Positions 36,793 through 45,279 are shown, numbered from the stretch's first letter. The stretch: DNA of 64,000 nucleotides from SSC4 sp964443225 (GCA_964443225.1 CAYUCC010000017.1:1-64000); one strand, 5' to 3'. Notes: generated from the sequence alone by a model not told the origin. Numbers and translations: made by a program.

Positions 36793-37312
36793 GGGAAAAC
36801 CCCTGTGAAAGCAGATACTGTTTGTCGGCTTCGGCTTCGCCATCGATGACGTCACGGTGGACGTAATAGTAGGCCACTGCCTCTCTCACCTGGTGCAGCG
36901 GCAAATCCATGTCCTGGGCTGCTGCCTCGACAGAGAGATTGTTGGCCCGCATCTTGTAGATCACCTGCCCCACGGTGATGTTCCGACCCTTGAGATAGGG
37001 CTGTGCCCGGCGAGTAGCGGGTCGCATTTCCAGGTAGTTATAGTGATCGAAGACCTGGGGTTGAACCGCAGGTACACTGAGCTCCTTGAAACGATCCACC
37101 TGGGCAAGTGATGCTTCGTCCACGCTGATGACGTGTCGGCCGCTCAGTATCTCGTCGATGACCCACAAGAAGGTGCCGTAGGCTTGCTGGAGCAGGTCGG
37201 CGCGCGACCGTACGGCCAATCGGGCCTGCAACAACTCCAGCATGCTGGCCTCCGCCTGGCTTAGATCGACCTGCACGCGCACTTTGTCGATATTTCTTGC
37301 TGCAATCGTCAT
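36770..37312 (-). CDS. DUF433 family protein with extra N-terminal helical domain, putative antitoxin, 180 aa
   Basis: C-terminal half (about 105-165: GRNITVGQVIYKMRANNLSVEAAAQDMDLPLHQVREAVAYYY) is a DUF433 winged-helix domain, commonly an antitoxin next to a DUF5615 PIN-like toxin. The N-terminal half (VQVDLSQAEASMLELLQARLAVRSRADLLQQAYGTFLWV) looks like a ribbon-helix-helix or MetJ/Arc-like dimer, so this version is longer than typical. GGAGG precedes the ATG. The promoter at 37336-37364 drives the pair. The combination suggests DNA binding and autoregulation. Confidence 0.72.
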   Translation of the reverse strand: MTIAARNIDKVRVQVDLSQAEASMLELLQARLAVRSRADLLQQAYGTFLWVIDEILSGRHVISVDEASLAQVDRFKELSVPAVQPQVFDHYNYLEMRPATRRAQPYLKGRNITVGQVIYKMRANNLSVEAAAQDMDLPLHQVREAVAYYYVHRDVIDGEAEADKQYLLSQGFSLDPPTVS

Positions 37313-37335
37313 GCCACTACCTCCGCATTACTCCA

Positions 37336-37364
37336 ATTATACAGCAAAATTAAGTGCAATGCAA
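37336..37364 (-). promoter_or_regulatory. Promoter of the DUF433/DUF5615 pair
   Basis: Minus strand TTGCAT (37364-37359), a 17-bp spacer and TATAAT (37341-37336), about 25 bp before the ATG. TGCAATGCAATC at 37355-37366 contains overlapping TGCAA repeats that could bind the antitoxin. Confidence 0.75.
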
Positions 37365-37417
37365 TCTGCGCGTGCAAAATCGTCATGCGGCTGTCAGCCG
37401 AGCGGCTTTCGACCAGT

Positions 37418-37717
37418 CTATTGAGACGGAGTTATCCCCGCGATAACGACCATCTGGGAGGTGGCGGCCGCGTGGCGTATCTTCTTGACCGGCCCGTACT
37501 CCGGTGAGTCGATCCAGGCTTTGGCCTGGTCGACGCTGGGGAATTCCAGGATAACCAGGCGGGTCGGGGCCCAGGTGCCCTCCAGGGTTTCGGCGGCGCC
37601 GCCGCGGGCCAGATATTTGCCACCATAGGCGGCGACGGTGGCGGGTGCCAGGCCGCGATAGGTTTCATAGGTGACCGGATCGGTGACGTCGATGTCGACG
37701 ACGACATAGGCTGGCAT
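37418..37717 (-). CDS. DUF1330 family small protein, 99 aa
   Basis: Dimeric ferredoxin-like-fold protein of the DUF1330 group, with MPAYVVVDIDVTDPVTYETYRGLAPATVAAYGGKY and VILEFPSVDQAKAWIDSPEYGPVKKIR as the family signature. Function is not known for most members. AGGAGA lies about nine bases before the ATG. The promoter at 37787-37815 and a palindrome at 37868-37887 lie in the divergent control region shared with the acyl-CoA synthetase gene. Confidence 0.85.
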   Translation of the reverse strand: MPAYVVVDIDVTDPVTYETYRGLAPATVAAYGGKYLARGGAAETLEGTWAPTRLVILEFPSVDQAKAWIDSPEYGPVKKIRHAAATSQMVVIAGITPSQ

Positions 37718-37786
37718 GAATGTCTCTCCTTTTTTCGACCATAGGCCCGCCGCATCATCGAACGGGTGGGCGCGACGGTGATGCCG

Positions 37787-37815
37787 ATTATGGCACACAG
37801 GCACCTCGTTGTCAA
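37787..37815 (-). promoter_or_regulatory. Promoter of the DUF1330 gene
   Basis: Minus strand TTGACA (37815-37810), a 17-bp spacer and CATAAT (37792-37787), about 70 bp before the start codon. Confidence 0.75.
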
Positions 37816-37867
37816 TCCACTGTCGGAGCAAGGAGGTGTCCGGTAAATGGTCCTGTTTTCGACGGTC

Positions 37868-37887
37868 GATGCACCACACCGTGCATC
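37868..37887. promoter_or_regulatory. Palindrome GATGCAC-N6-GTGCATC between divergent promoters
   Basis: Perfect 7-bp arms with a six-base spacer, 21 bp upstream of the -35 box of the acyl-CoA synthetase promoter. The size fits a dimeric regulator of GntR, LacI or TetR type. Which protein binds is unknown. Confidence 0.5.
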
Positions 37888-37908
37888 CCAAATCCTCACT
37901 GGACCGGG

Positions 37909-37938
37909 TTGACTTCACCCGGCAGGCCCGGTTATACT
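37909..37938 (+). promoter_or_regulatory. Promoter of the ADP-forming acyl-CoA synthetase gene
   Basis: TTGACT (37909-37914), an 18-bp spacer and TATACT (37933-37938), about 75 bp before ATG 38015. Confidence 0.75.
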
Positions 37939-38014
37939 ACAGGCAATCCGGTCGGCCAGGCGGCCCCTGGCACGAATTCCCATCCGGTTTGCCGACAAGG
38001 AGCGCGATCTGCCG

Positions 38015-40216
38015 ATGATACTACAGACCAATCCAGCAGACCCATACCCCACCGGTCAGGGCAGCCGGACGTCCGGACATCGAAACGCGCTCGACCTGTT
38101 CTTCGACCCCGCCGGCGTGGCCGTCATAGGTGCCTCGGCCGATCCGCACAAACTCAGCCACGGCGTGGTGGTCAATTTGTCCAGCCACGGTTACCAGGGT
38201 GCCGTTCACTGCGTCAATCCCAAAGCATCGACAATCCGCGGGCTGCCGGTCTACCCAGACATCCGTGAGGTGCCCGATCCGGTCGAACTGGCGGTGCTGA
38301 TGGTGCCCGCTGCGGCGTGCCTGCCGGTGCTGGAGGCCTGTGGCCAGCGCGGCATCAAAGCCGCGATCGTCATCTCCTGCGGCTTCGGGGAAGTTGGGGC
38401 CGAGGGGGTGACGCGTGAACGGGGTCTGCTCGAGACTGCCGCACGTTACGGCATGCGCCTGATCGGGCCCAACTGCGTGGGCACGTTGGACGCCTACACC
38501 GGCCTCAACTGCACGTTCATCCGCCTGATGCCCAAACCCGGGGCGATCGGTTTCATCAGCCAGTCGGGCGCCATCTGCGGCGGTATCCTGGAATGGACCG
38601 CCGACAAGGGCATCGGCTTCAGCCGCTTCGCCACCGTCGGTAATGCCGCCGACGTCAGCGAGACCGACCTCGTCGAAATCATGGCGGCGGACCCCCACAC
38701 GGCCGTGATTGTACTTTACGTCGAAGCGATTCGCGACGGGCGTCGTTTCATCGACGTGGCCAGCCGTGTCACGCGCGACAAGCCGATCCTGGTTCTCAAG
38801 GCGGGCACCAGCCCCGCCGGCCAGCGGGCCGTGCTGTCCCACACCGGCAGCCTGGCGGGTGAAATGGCGGCGTACGACGCAGCCTTTCGTCAGGCCGGGG
38901 TGCAGCGGGTCGATACGGTGGAGGCGCTGTTCAACCGGGCACTGGCCCTGGTCTATGGACCGCTGCCGCGCGGCCGGCGCGTGGCTATTGTGACCAATGC
39001 GGGCGGGCCGGCCAGCCTGGCCGCCGACGCGCTGGCCACGGTGGGTCTCACCCTCCCGCCCACACCGCCGGCGGTTCAGGCGCCGTTGGCCCAGATCTGT
39101 TCCGATGCCCAGACCAGCAATCCGGTCGACCTATTGGGTGGCGCCCACCCGTCACAGTACGAACAGGTGATGCGTACGCTGCTCGCCGATGACACCTTCG
39201 ATGCGGTACTCCCCATCCTGGTTCCGCACGCCGTCGTCGACCCCGTGGCCGTGGCGGAGGCCATCAGCCGCGGTGCGCAGGGCTTCGCCAAACCGGTCGT
39301 GGCCTGCTTCATGGGTGCCGAGGCGGTCCGCCGGCCGCTGATGACCCTCCATGCCCACCGCATCGCCGCCTACCAGTTCCCCGAACAAGCGGCGCAGGCG
39401 TTGGGTGCCCTCTGGCAGCGGGCCGATCACCTGGCCCGCCTGGCGGAGGGTGATGCCAGGCGAGACGCCTTGCCTGTGTCCAGCGAGGTCGTTGGCTGGT
39501 TGGAGAGCGCAGCCGCGGCCGGGCATACGCAGCTGGGCGAAGCCGGGACACGCCCCATCCTGCAGGCCTACGGTTTGCCGCAGCCGCAGGCGGAATTGGC
39601 GCGTACGGCGGATGAAGCCGCTGCGGTTGCGGCGCGCATCGGGTATCCGGTTGCGCTCAAAATCGTTTCGCCGGACATCCTGCACAAGTCGGAGGTGGGG
39701 GGTGTCGTGGTGAACGTGCCCGATGAAGCCGCAGTTCACGCGCAGTTCACCGCCATGCTGGCGCGGATTACGGTTCAGCGGCCGGGTGTGCAGATCGAGG
39801 GTGTGCTGGTGGCCGAGATGGCACCGCCGGGTTACGAGCTCATTGTGGGCATGCGGCGGGATCCGCAGTTTGGGCCGTTGGTGATGTTTGGCCTGGGTGG
39901 CATCTACGTCGAGCTGCTGCACGACGTGGCATTTGCAGTGGCACCGTTGGGTCCGGCCGAGGCGCGGCGTCTGATCGACGCCACCGCCGCCGGCAAACTG
40001 CTGCGGGGCTTACGCGGCCAGCTGCCCGCCGACATCGACGCCGTGGTGGATGTCATCCTGGCGGTCGCCGAGATTGCCCTGGCGCACCCGCAGATCGAGG
40101 AAATCGACCTCAACCCGCTGGTGGCCTACCCGCGTGGTGCCGCACGCGGGGTGTTGGCGGTCGATGTGCGGATGGTGCTGCGGATTTCGGCCACTCCAAG
40201 CTGCGGAACCCGGTAA
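38015..40216 (+). CDS. ADP-forming acetyl/acyl-CoA synthetase, fused alpha-beta, 733 aa
   Basis: Interconverts acyl-CoA, ADP and phosphate with the acid, ATP and CoA. The N-terminal alpha part has a CoA-binding Rossmann domain (VAVIGASADPHKLSHGVVVNL) and ligase-CoA domains (VSCGFGEVG, IGPNCVGTLD, ISQSGAICGGIL). The phospho-His segment is LSHTGSLAGEMAAYDAAFRQAG. The C-terminal about 220 residues are the beta ATP-grasp domain (YPVALKIVSPDILHKSEVGGVVVNV and a later segment GLGGIYVELLHDV). This single-chain form is common in Chloroflexota and can save ATP in acetate formation or fatty-acid use. AAGGAG lies 11 bp before the ATG. Confidence 0.92.
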   Translation: MILQTNPADPYPTGQGSRTSGHRNALDLFFDPAGVAVIGASADPHKLSHGVVVNLSSHGYQGAVHCVNPKASTIRGLPVYPDIREVPDPVELAVLMVPAAACLPVLEACGQRGIKAAIVISCGFGEVGAEGVTRERGLLETAARYGMRLIGPNCVGTLDAYTGLNCTFIRLMPKPGAIGFISQSGAICGGILEWTADKGIGFSRFATVGNAADVSETDLVEIMAADPHTAVIVLYVEAIRDGRRFIDVASRVTRDKPILVLKAGTSPAGQRAVLSHTGSLAGEMAAYDAAFRQAGVQRVDTVEALFNRALALVYGPLPRGRRVAIVTNAGGPASLAADALATVGLTLPPTPPAVQAPLAQICSDAQTSNPVDLLGGAHPSQYEQVMRTLLADDTFDAVLPILVPHAVVDPVAVAEAISRGAQGFAKPVVACFMGAEAVRRPLMTLHAHRIAAYQFPEQAAQALGALWQRADHLARLAEGDARRDALPVSSEVVGWLESAAAAGHTQLGEAGTRPILQAYGLPQPQAELARTADEAAAVAARIGYPVALKIVSPDILHKSEVGGVVVNVPDEAAVHAQFTAMLARITVQRPGVQIEGVLVAEMAPPGYELIVGMRRDPQFGPLVMFGLGGIYVELLHDVAFAVAPLGPAEARRLIDATAAGKLLRGLRGQLPADIDAVVDVILAVAEIALAHPQIEEIDLNPLVAYPRGAARGVLAVDVRMVLRISATPSCGTR

Positions 40217-40262
40217 AAAAGAGCCGGGTGCCGATGGGGATATGTTCCCATCGGCACCCGGC
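40216..40262. terminator. Strong two-way terminator between convergent genes
   Basis: GCCGGGTGCCGATGGG (40223-40238) and CCCATCGGCACCCGGC (40247-40262) form a perfect 16-bp stem. AAAAAA at 40215-40220 becomes a U-run for minus-strand transcripts, so it is a textbook intrinsic terminator for the helicase gene and probably also stops the synthetase gene. Confidence 0.9.
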
Positions 40263-40297
40263 GTCGCTGTTACGAATAACAGGTGTTTGGGTCTGGC

Positions 40298-41521
40298 TTA
40301 ACGGGCGCGGGCTGCCACTGGGCCTGCAGCTGCCGGACGCCGGTTGGCTTCGCGGTAGCGGCGGATCGCTTCAGCATCGGGCTGCACCAGGGCCGGGGTG
40401 GCGTAATCGATGCCATCGACACGCCGGCGCTCGATTTTGTGTTTGAGCACCGCCTCGATGCGGCGTACCAGCGGCTCGTCGGCCAGGGTCACCAGGGTAT
40501 AGGCGGTGCCGGTCGCTTCGGCGCGCCCGGTGCGGCCGATGCGGTGCACGTAGTCGTCGGGCTGGGCCGGTACGTCGAAGTTGACGACGTGCGAGATGCC
40601 TTCGACGTCGATGCCGCGTGCGGCGATGTCGGTGGCGACGAGAACCCGCGTGCGGCCATGCCGAAATGACTCCAGGGCCGCAATGCGCTGGTTCTGCGAA
40701 CGGTTACCGTGGATGACGGCGGCATCGATCCCGGCACGGGTCAACGTTTTGGCCAGCCGGTCGGCACGATGTTTGGTGCGCGTGAAGATCAGCACACTGT
40801 CCATCTCTTCACCCCGCAGCAGCGTTTGCACGGCCTGAGTTTTCAGGTGCTCGGGCACGGTCAACAACATCTGCTGAATGGCCGCGGGCGCGGCGGTCTT
40901 CGACACCTCGATGCGCGCCGGCTGGCGGGTCACCTCGGCGGCCAGGCCCAGGATGGGATAGAGTGTCGCCGAAAAGAGCATCGTCTGCCGTTCGCGCGGC
41001 AGCAGCCGCACGATGCGGCGCAGGTCGGGCAAAAAGCCAACGTCGAGCATACGATCGGCTTCGTCGATGACCAGAATCTGGATACCGTCGAGCTGCAAGC
41101 TGCGCCGCGCTACCAGGTCGAGCAGGCGGCCGGGGGTGGCGATGACCACCTCGGCGCCGCGTGCCAGGCTTTGCTGCTGCGGCGAAAGCGCCACGCCACC
41201 GTAGACGGCCAGCGTATGCAGGCCGGCGGCTGTGCCCAGGATGTGGGCCTGTTCGGCCACCTGCAGGGCGAGCTCGCGCGTCGGCACGAGCACCAGGGCG
41301 CGGGGGCGCCTGGCCTGACCGGTCGACTTCAACAGCCGGTGCAGCACCGGCAGCAGGTAAGCGGCGGTTTTGCCCGTGCCGGTTTCGGCCGAGCCAAGGA
41401 TATCTTGCCCAGTCAGCGCGACAGGAATCGTCGCGCGCTGGATGGGGGTCGGGTGTTCGAAATCGAGCCGTTCGATGCCCTTAAGCAGGCGGGGCTCGAG
41501 TCCGAATGAAACAAAACTCAT
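40298..41521 (-). CDS. DEAD-box ATP-dependent RNA helicase (RhlE-like), 407 aa
   Basis: All helicase motifs are visible: Q motif (LDFEHPTPIQRATIP), I (AETGTGKT), Ia (PTRELALQ), II (VIDEADRML), III (FSATL), IV (VLIFTRTK), V (VATDIAARGIDV) and VI (YVHRIGRTGRA). The short, Ala/Arg-rich tail fits an RhlE/CsdA-type protein involved in ribosome assembly or RNA decay. The start at 41521 (second of two ATGs) is supported by GGAG four bases upstream. The gene ends in the strong terminator at 40216-40262. Confidence 0.95.
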   Translation of the reverse strand: MSFVSFGLEPRLLKGIERLDFEHPTPIQRATIPVALTGQDILGSAETGTGKTAAYLLPVLHRLLKSTGQARRPRALVLVPTRELALQVAEQAHILGTAAGLHTLAVYGGVALSPQQQSLARGAEVVIATPGRLLDLVARRSLQLDGIQILVIDEADRMLDVGFLPDLRRIVRLLPRERQTMLFSATLYPILGLAAEVTRQPARIEVSKTAAPAAIQQMLLTVPEHLKTQAVQTLLRGEEMDSVLIFTRTKHRADRLAKTLTRAGIDAAVIHGNRSQNQRIAALESFRHGRTRVLVATDIAARGIDVEGISHVVNFDVPAQPDDYVHRIGRTGRAEATGTAYTLVTLADEPLVRRIEAVLKHKIERRRVDGIDYATPALVQPDAEAIRRYREANRRPAAAGPVAARAR

Positions 41522-41587
41522 CATACTCCAATTGCGGTCAATATTTACCAACGTGAACGACCGCTGAGACACATCGGGTGAGAGCAA

Positions 41588-41624
41588 ATAAAAAAGCGCT
41601 GTCCAGTCAAAAACCGGACCGCGC
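41588..41624 (-). terminator. Intrinsic terminator downstream of the beta-helix protein gene
   Basis: On the minus strand GCGCGGTCC and GGACAGCGC (one mismatch) form a 9-bp stem with an 11-base loop followed by TTTTTTATTT. It is about 130 bp past the stop at 41751 and stops read-through into the helicase gene. 41625-41750 holds no gene. Confidence 0.75.
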
Positions 41625-41750
41625 CAATGAACCGGATTCTAAATGCTCACGAACGAGTGGAAGTGTAACCCACGTGACAGGTATTGTCAAATTGGCGTCC
41701 ATCGCTGCTGCATGGGGCTGCCTGGAGTTCCTACCTGCGGTTTTGGTCCC

Positions 41751-43124
41751 TCAACAACTTTGACCAAACTCGCCGGACGCAATCATGATGTCGAGCATAT
41801 CGACGAGTCCGGAACCATCGATGTCGTACGCCGGGGCGGTAGTCAGCCACGCACCCGCGACCAGCTGGAGGTCCAGCACGTTGACCACGCCGTCCAGATT
41901 GACGTCACCGGACAGGATGCAGCGCTCGTAAGCGCCAATATCAACGGTACGCCCGCGCACACGGGGATAGCCGCTGCCGCGCTGGTCGGTGGTGAGACCG
42001 GCAGCACCGGCATTGTTGCCGGCCTGGACGGCCGGGCTGTCCGCGCGCAGGGCCATCGTCAGTGTTGGACCGCCGTTGTGGGTCAACGGGTCCAGGTTAG
42101 GGTCATTGGTGACGCTGCCCGGGCAGTCCAGGTCATTTTCCACCAGGTTGGCGGTATTGGTCGCCAGAACGCCCAGGTTGGCGCAGTCGGTGGCAGTCCC
42201 GCTGTTGGCCAGGATTGTATTGATCAGTTCGAGCGTGCCGCTGTCGGCGTTGTACAACCCGCCGCCCGCGGCGTCGGCTGAATTGTCACTGAACGTGCTG
42301 TTGACCACCACCGCCGTACCGACATAATTGTAGAATCCTCCACCGTCGGACAGGGAGGAATTGTTGTGGAAGGTGCTGTTTTCGATCGTCACGCTGCCGT
42401 CGGCTTTGTCGATGGCACCACCGCCAAAGGCGTCGTTGCCGCTGAAGGTGCAGCCGCTGACGGTCAGCTCACCGGTGACCACCTCGATGGCGCCGCCGTA
42501 GTCGGTCGCGGCATTGTCGACGAAGCTGCTTTCACTGATGACGAGCGTGCCGCGGGTGATGATGGCGCCCCCGTCGATGCCCTGGCCGCGGGTCAGTGTG
42601 AGACGGTTCAGGGTCACGCCGGTGTTGAGTGTTATGTCGAAAATGCGCCGCGCATTGTTGCCGCTGAGGGTGATGCCGGGTGCGGCGCTGCCGTCGATCG
42701 CGAGGTGCTTGTTGAGCGCGATCGTGGTCGACGTCAGCGTGATAGTCTGGCCGGCCAGGGCTGGCGCGAACGTGATCGTACCGTCAGCGCAGAGGTCGGC
42801 CACAGCCTGCCGCAGCGTCCCTGGGCCGCTGTTGGCGATGCTGGTCACGGTAATGGCAGGCTGGCACTGCCACGGAGCAGGCAAGGCCGCCGGCAGCGCG
42901 GGTTGGCCTGCAATGAACGCGGTCGCGGCCAGCGCACTTAGGGCTTGAAAATGAATAACTTCCTGCAAAATGGCGGGAATTCGCCGCAAATCACGGGAAG
43001 TTATTCTTTTACGAGCCCTAAGCGCACCGGCGTGGAATGTGCCTATTGCACGTGCGGCAAAATAAGTCAGTACGATGGGACGCCATATCGAGACGGCGCG
43101 GAACGGGTCGAGTGGTGACATCAT
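41751..43124 (-). CDS. Secreted parallel beta-helix protein with Cys-flanked dockerin-like C terminus, 457 aa
   Basis: After an unusual long N terminus, residues about 95-390 form a right-handed beta-helix with repeated GG(A/G)(I/L) and N(S/N)T motifs (choice-of-anchor or pectate-lyase-like). The last about 60 residues are two EF-hand-like dockerin repeats (GDVNLDGVVNVLDLQLVAGAW and YDIDGSGLVDMLDIMIASGEF) bracketed by Cys (ERC...SC). The N-terminal region contains a 95-bp palindromic element (42933-43027) read in frame, which places RKRITSRDLRRIPAILQE inside what should be the signal peptide. GAAGGAG precedes the ATG at 43124. Expected outside the cell if the signal still works. Confidence 0.75.
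   Translation of the reverse strand: MMSPLDPFRAVSIWRPIVLTYFAARAIGTFHAGALRARKRITSRDLRRIPAILQEVIHFQALSALAATAFIAGQPALPAALPAPWQCQPAITVTSIANSGPGTLRQAVADLCADGTITFAPALAGQTITLTSTTIALNKHLAIDGSAAPGITLSGNNARRIFDITLNTGVTLNRLTLTRGQGIDGGAIITRGTLVISESSFVDNAATDYGGAIEVVTGELTVSGCTFSGNDAFGGGAIDKADGSVTIENSTFHNNSSLSDGGGFYNYVGTAVVVNSTFSDNSADAAGGGLYNADSGTLELINTILANSGTATDCANLGVLATNTANLVENDLDCPGSVTNDPNLDPLTHNGGPTLTMALRADSPAVQAGNNAGAAGLTTDQRGSGYPRVRGRTVDIGAYERCILSGDVNLDGVVNVLDLQLVAGAWLTTAPAYDIDGSGLVDMLDIMIASGEFGQSC
42933..43027. mobile_element. 95-bp palindromic element inserted in frame in a coding sequence
   Basis: The left arm (CTTAGGGCTTG then AATGAATAACTTCC, 42937-42963) and the inverted right arm (from 43023 back to 42995) share AGGGCT and AATAACTTCC, with an 8-base variable middle. 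A smaller palindrome around GGCGGGAATTCGCC sits in the centre. It encodes about 30 basic and helical residues in the signal region of the beta-helix protein. No second copy is obvious in the window. Confidence 0.6.
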
Positions 43125-43266
43125 CGGTTTTCTCCTTCGACGCAGATGACGCATCCTGCGATCAGCATCGCACCGCCGATGGTCTCGGCGACCTGGCGTA
43201 AAATTGACGTGGGAAATCTACTTTTGAGCAAGCGGTTTCCGCCCAATATCGGCCTTCGGTCGAACA

Positions 43267-43311
43267 TCTATAACACACCGGGCGCGTTTGCCTTATGACC
43301 GGCGTCATAAG
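43267..43311 (-). promoter_or_regulatory. Palindromic operator candidate and weak -10 for the beta-helix gene
   Basis: CTTATGAC (43292-43299), CGGC, GTCATAAG (43304-43311) is a perfect 20-bp inverted repeat. On the minus strand a -10-like TATAGA lies at 43272-43267 with no good -35, as expected for an activated promoter. The rest of the 418-bp gap to 43573 holds the opposite promoter (43332-43359) and a leader, and no gene. Confidence 0.5.
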
Positions 43312-43331
43312 CCGTGCGTATTGTGGATTAT

Positions 43332-43359
43332 TTGACCCCAGGTGCGCACAAGCTATAAT
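43332..43359 (+). promoter_or_regulatory. Promoter of the YadA-head-like protein gene
   Basis: TTGACC (43332-43337), a 16-bp spacer and TATAAT (43354-43359). The leader to ATG 43573 is about 205 bases long and GC-rich, with AAGGAGG seven bases before the start. Confidence 0.8.
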
Positions 43360-43572
43360 CTTGGCATACCGCCACACCCCAAATTAGGCCCCCATTTGAT
43401 GGAACTCCCGCAACTCCCGCATGCTGCGTCGTTTGTGGCCAGCGCCCGCCTGCAAAGCGGCCGGTGGTATGCATCCCGATTCCATCACCCATGCCGCGAC
43501 AAGGCCCGCCAGGACACTGTCCGCGGTACGTTCCTACCATCTGATGCCTGATGCGTACACAAGGAGGATCGA

Positions 43573-45279
43573 ATGAACCGCCAACGTTTTGTGCTACCCC
43601 TGTTCGTACTCTTGATCGTCTTTACCCTTGGGCCGGTGGTCGCAGCCCGCGACATCGCACCCAGCGCCGACGGACCCAATGCCACCTACGATCCCTTCTT
43701 CGATGTGGTCGCCCCCTTTGGCCAGATCGACGTCGCTGATATCCAGGGTGTCGCTGCGCTCTGGGACACGAGTGGTGTCTACGCCGCCCCCTATTGGAAC
43801 CTGACCGGTAATGCAGGCACGAATCCCGCCGCCAACTTCGTCGGCACGACTGATTACACCATCCTTGAATTCAAAGTCAACAGCCAGCGCGCCTGGCGCA
43901 TGGAACCGACGGCTTCCACTCCAAATCTGATCGGAGGCCACGCATCGAACTTCGTCTTCAACGGGGTGGTGGGGGCGACGATTGCCGGTGGTGGTGGAGC
44001 CGGTGGGAATTCCAACCGGATTACCGACGATTATGGCACGATTGGCGGTGGGCAGGTCAATGTAGCCGGTGACCTGACCGGTACGACCAGCGATCACGCT
44101 TACGCCACCGTTGGGGGTGGCACCTTCAACGTCGCCAGCGGTTGGCGATCGACGGTGGGAGGCGGTTGGGGCAATACGGCCAGCGGCGAGTCGGCCATCG
44201 TGGCCGGGGGCAGCAATAACACCGCGGCCGGTGTGAATGCGACCGTCGCCGGCGGCACTTCCAACAACAGCGCCGGCCTTTATGCCAGCATTGGTGGGGG
44301 GTTCGATAACACCGCGAATGGCAACTGGTCCACGGTTCCGGGTGGTCGTTCAAGCGACGCCGTGGGTGACCACAGTTTCGCGGCGGGTCGCAGGGCCAAA
44401 GCCAACCACAACGGGGCGTTTGTCTGGGCGGATAGCACCGATCTCGACTTTGCCTCGAGCGCGGCAAATCAGTTCCTGGTGCGGGCTGGCGGAGGGGTGG
44501 GGTTGGGCACCAGCCAGCCGGGTAACCAGCTCCACGTGGTGGAAGCGATCGACGATTCGGCGACGCCGGCGAACCACGTGACGCAGATCCAAAACAGCTC
44601 CGCCGGAAATTCGGCCGACGTACTGGCGTTGAAGATTGGTTACACCGATGCGCCGCTCATCAGCAACAATTACATCACCTTTTTCAAGGGTGACGACAGC
44701 TCGGTCGGTGCCATCGAAGGCAACGGTAGTGGCGGTGTGGTGCTGTCCGGTCCGGGCAGTTTGTTTGCCGTGTGGCTGCCCCAGCTGGATGCCGCCGAGG
44801 ACCTGGCGCCAGGCGAGATTGTGGGCGTGATAGAGGGTCGGATCAGCAAATTTGCTGAGGCTGCCCAGCAGTACCTGGTGATTGCGGATGGGCCGATTGT
44901 CGCCGGCAACGATCCGGGCGGTGATCAACGTGCGACGGCGGCACCGGTGGCGCTGCTTGGCCTGGCACGTGTACGGGTGTCGGGCCCGGCGCAGTTTGGG
45001 GATTGGATTGTGCCTTCAAGGCTGTTGGACGGCACCGGCCGCGCCGTTGCGCCGGGCCAGGTCACCGCTGAAGACTATGCAGCCGCGGTGGGCCGCGCGT
45101 GGGAAACCTCGGCGGTGGAAGGTGTGCATATCGTGCAGGTGGCCATCGGCCTGCCAGGGGCTGATCCTGCGATCGTGCGGCGCCTGGACCAGGCGGAGGA
45201 TCAGGCCGGCCTGCTGGCTGAGCTGCAGACGCGGCTGGCAGCTTTGGAGCGAGTGGCGGGTGGTATCGTTCAACGGTGA
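43573..45279 (+). CDS. Secreted protein with YadA-head-like repeats and C-terminal coiled coil, 568 aa
   Basis: Signal peptide (MNRQRFVLPLFVLLIVFTLGPVVAA). Residues about 45-75 contain a single dockerin-like stretch (FGQIDVADIQGVAALWDT). Residues about 130-265 hold about eight 14-residue repeats of the form (A/S)T(V/I)(G/A)GG..N.A(S/A)G, the left-handed head repeat of trimeric adhesins (YadA/Hia). Next comes a SFAAGRRAKANHNGAFVW segment like the head-to-neck connector, a globular region, and a short C-terminal coiled coil (VRRLDQAEDQAGLLAELQTRL). No membrane beta-barrel anchor is present, so it is probably released or wall-associated. It has its own promoter; the next gene starts 75 bp later. 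Confidence 0.78.
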   Translation: MNRQRFVLPLFVLLIVFTLGPVVAARDIAPSADGPNATYDPFFDVVAPFGQIDVADIQGVAALWDTSGVYAAPYWNLTGNAGTNPAANFVGTTDYTILEFKVNSQRAWRMEPTASTPNLIGGHASNFVFNGVVGATIAGGGGAGGNSNRITDDYGTIGGGQVNVAGDLTGTTSDHAYATVGGGTFNVASGWRSTVGGGWGNTASGESAIVAGGSNNTAAGVNATVAGGTSNNSAGLYASIGGGFDNTANGNWSTVPGGRSSDAVGDHSFAAGRRAKANHNGAFVWADSTDLDFASSAANQFLVRAGGGVGLGTSQPGNQLHVVEAIDDSATPANHVTQIQNSSAGNSADVLALKIGYTDAPLISNNYITFFKGDDSSVGAIEGNGSGGVVLSGPGSLFAVWLPQLDAAEDLAPGEIVGVIEGRISKFAEAAQQYLVIADGPIVAGNDPGGDQRATAAPVALLGLARVRVSGPAQFGDWIVPSRLLDGTGRAVAPGQVTAEDYAAAVGRAWETSAVEGVHIVQVAIGLPGADPAIVRRLDQAEDQAGLLAELQTRLAALERVAGGIVQR

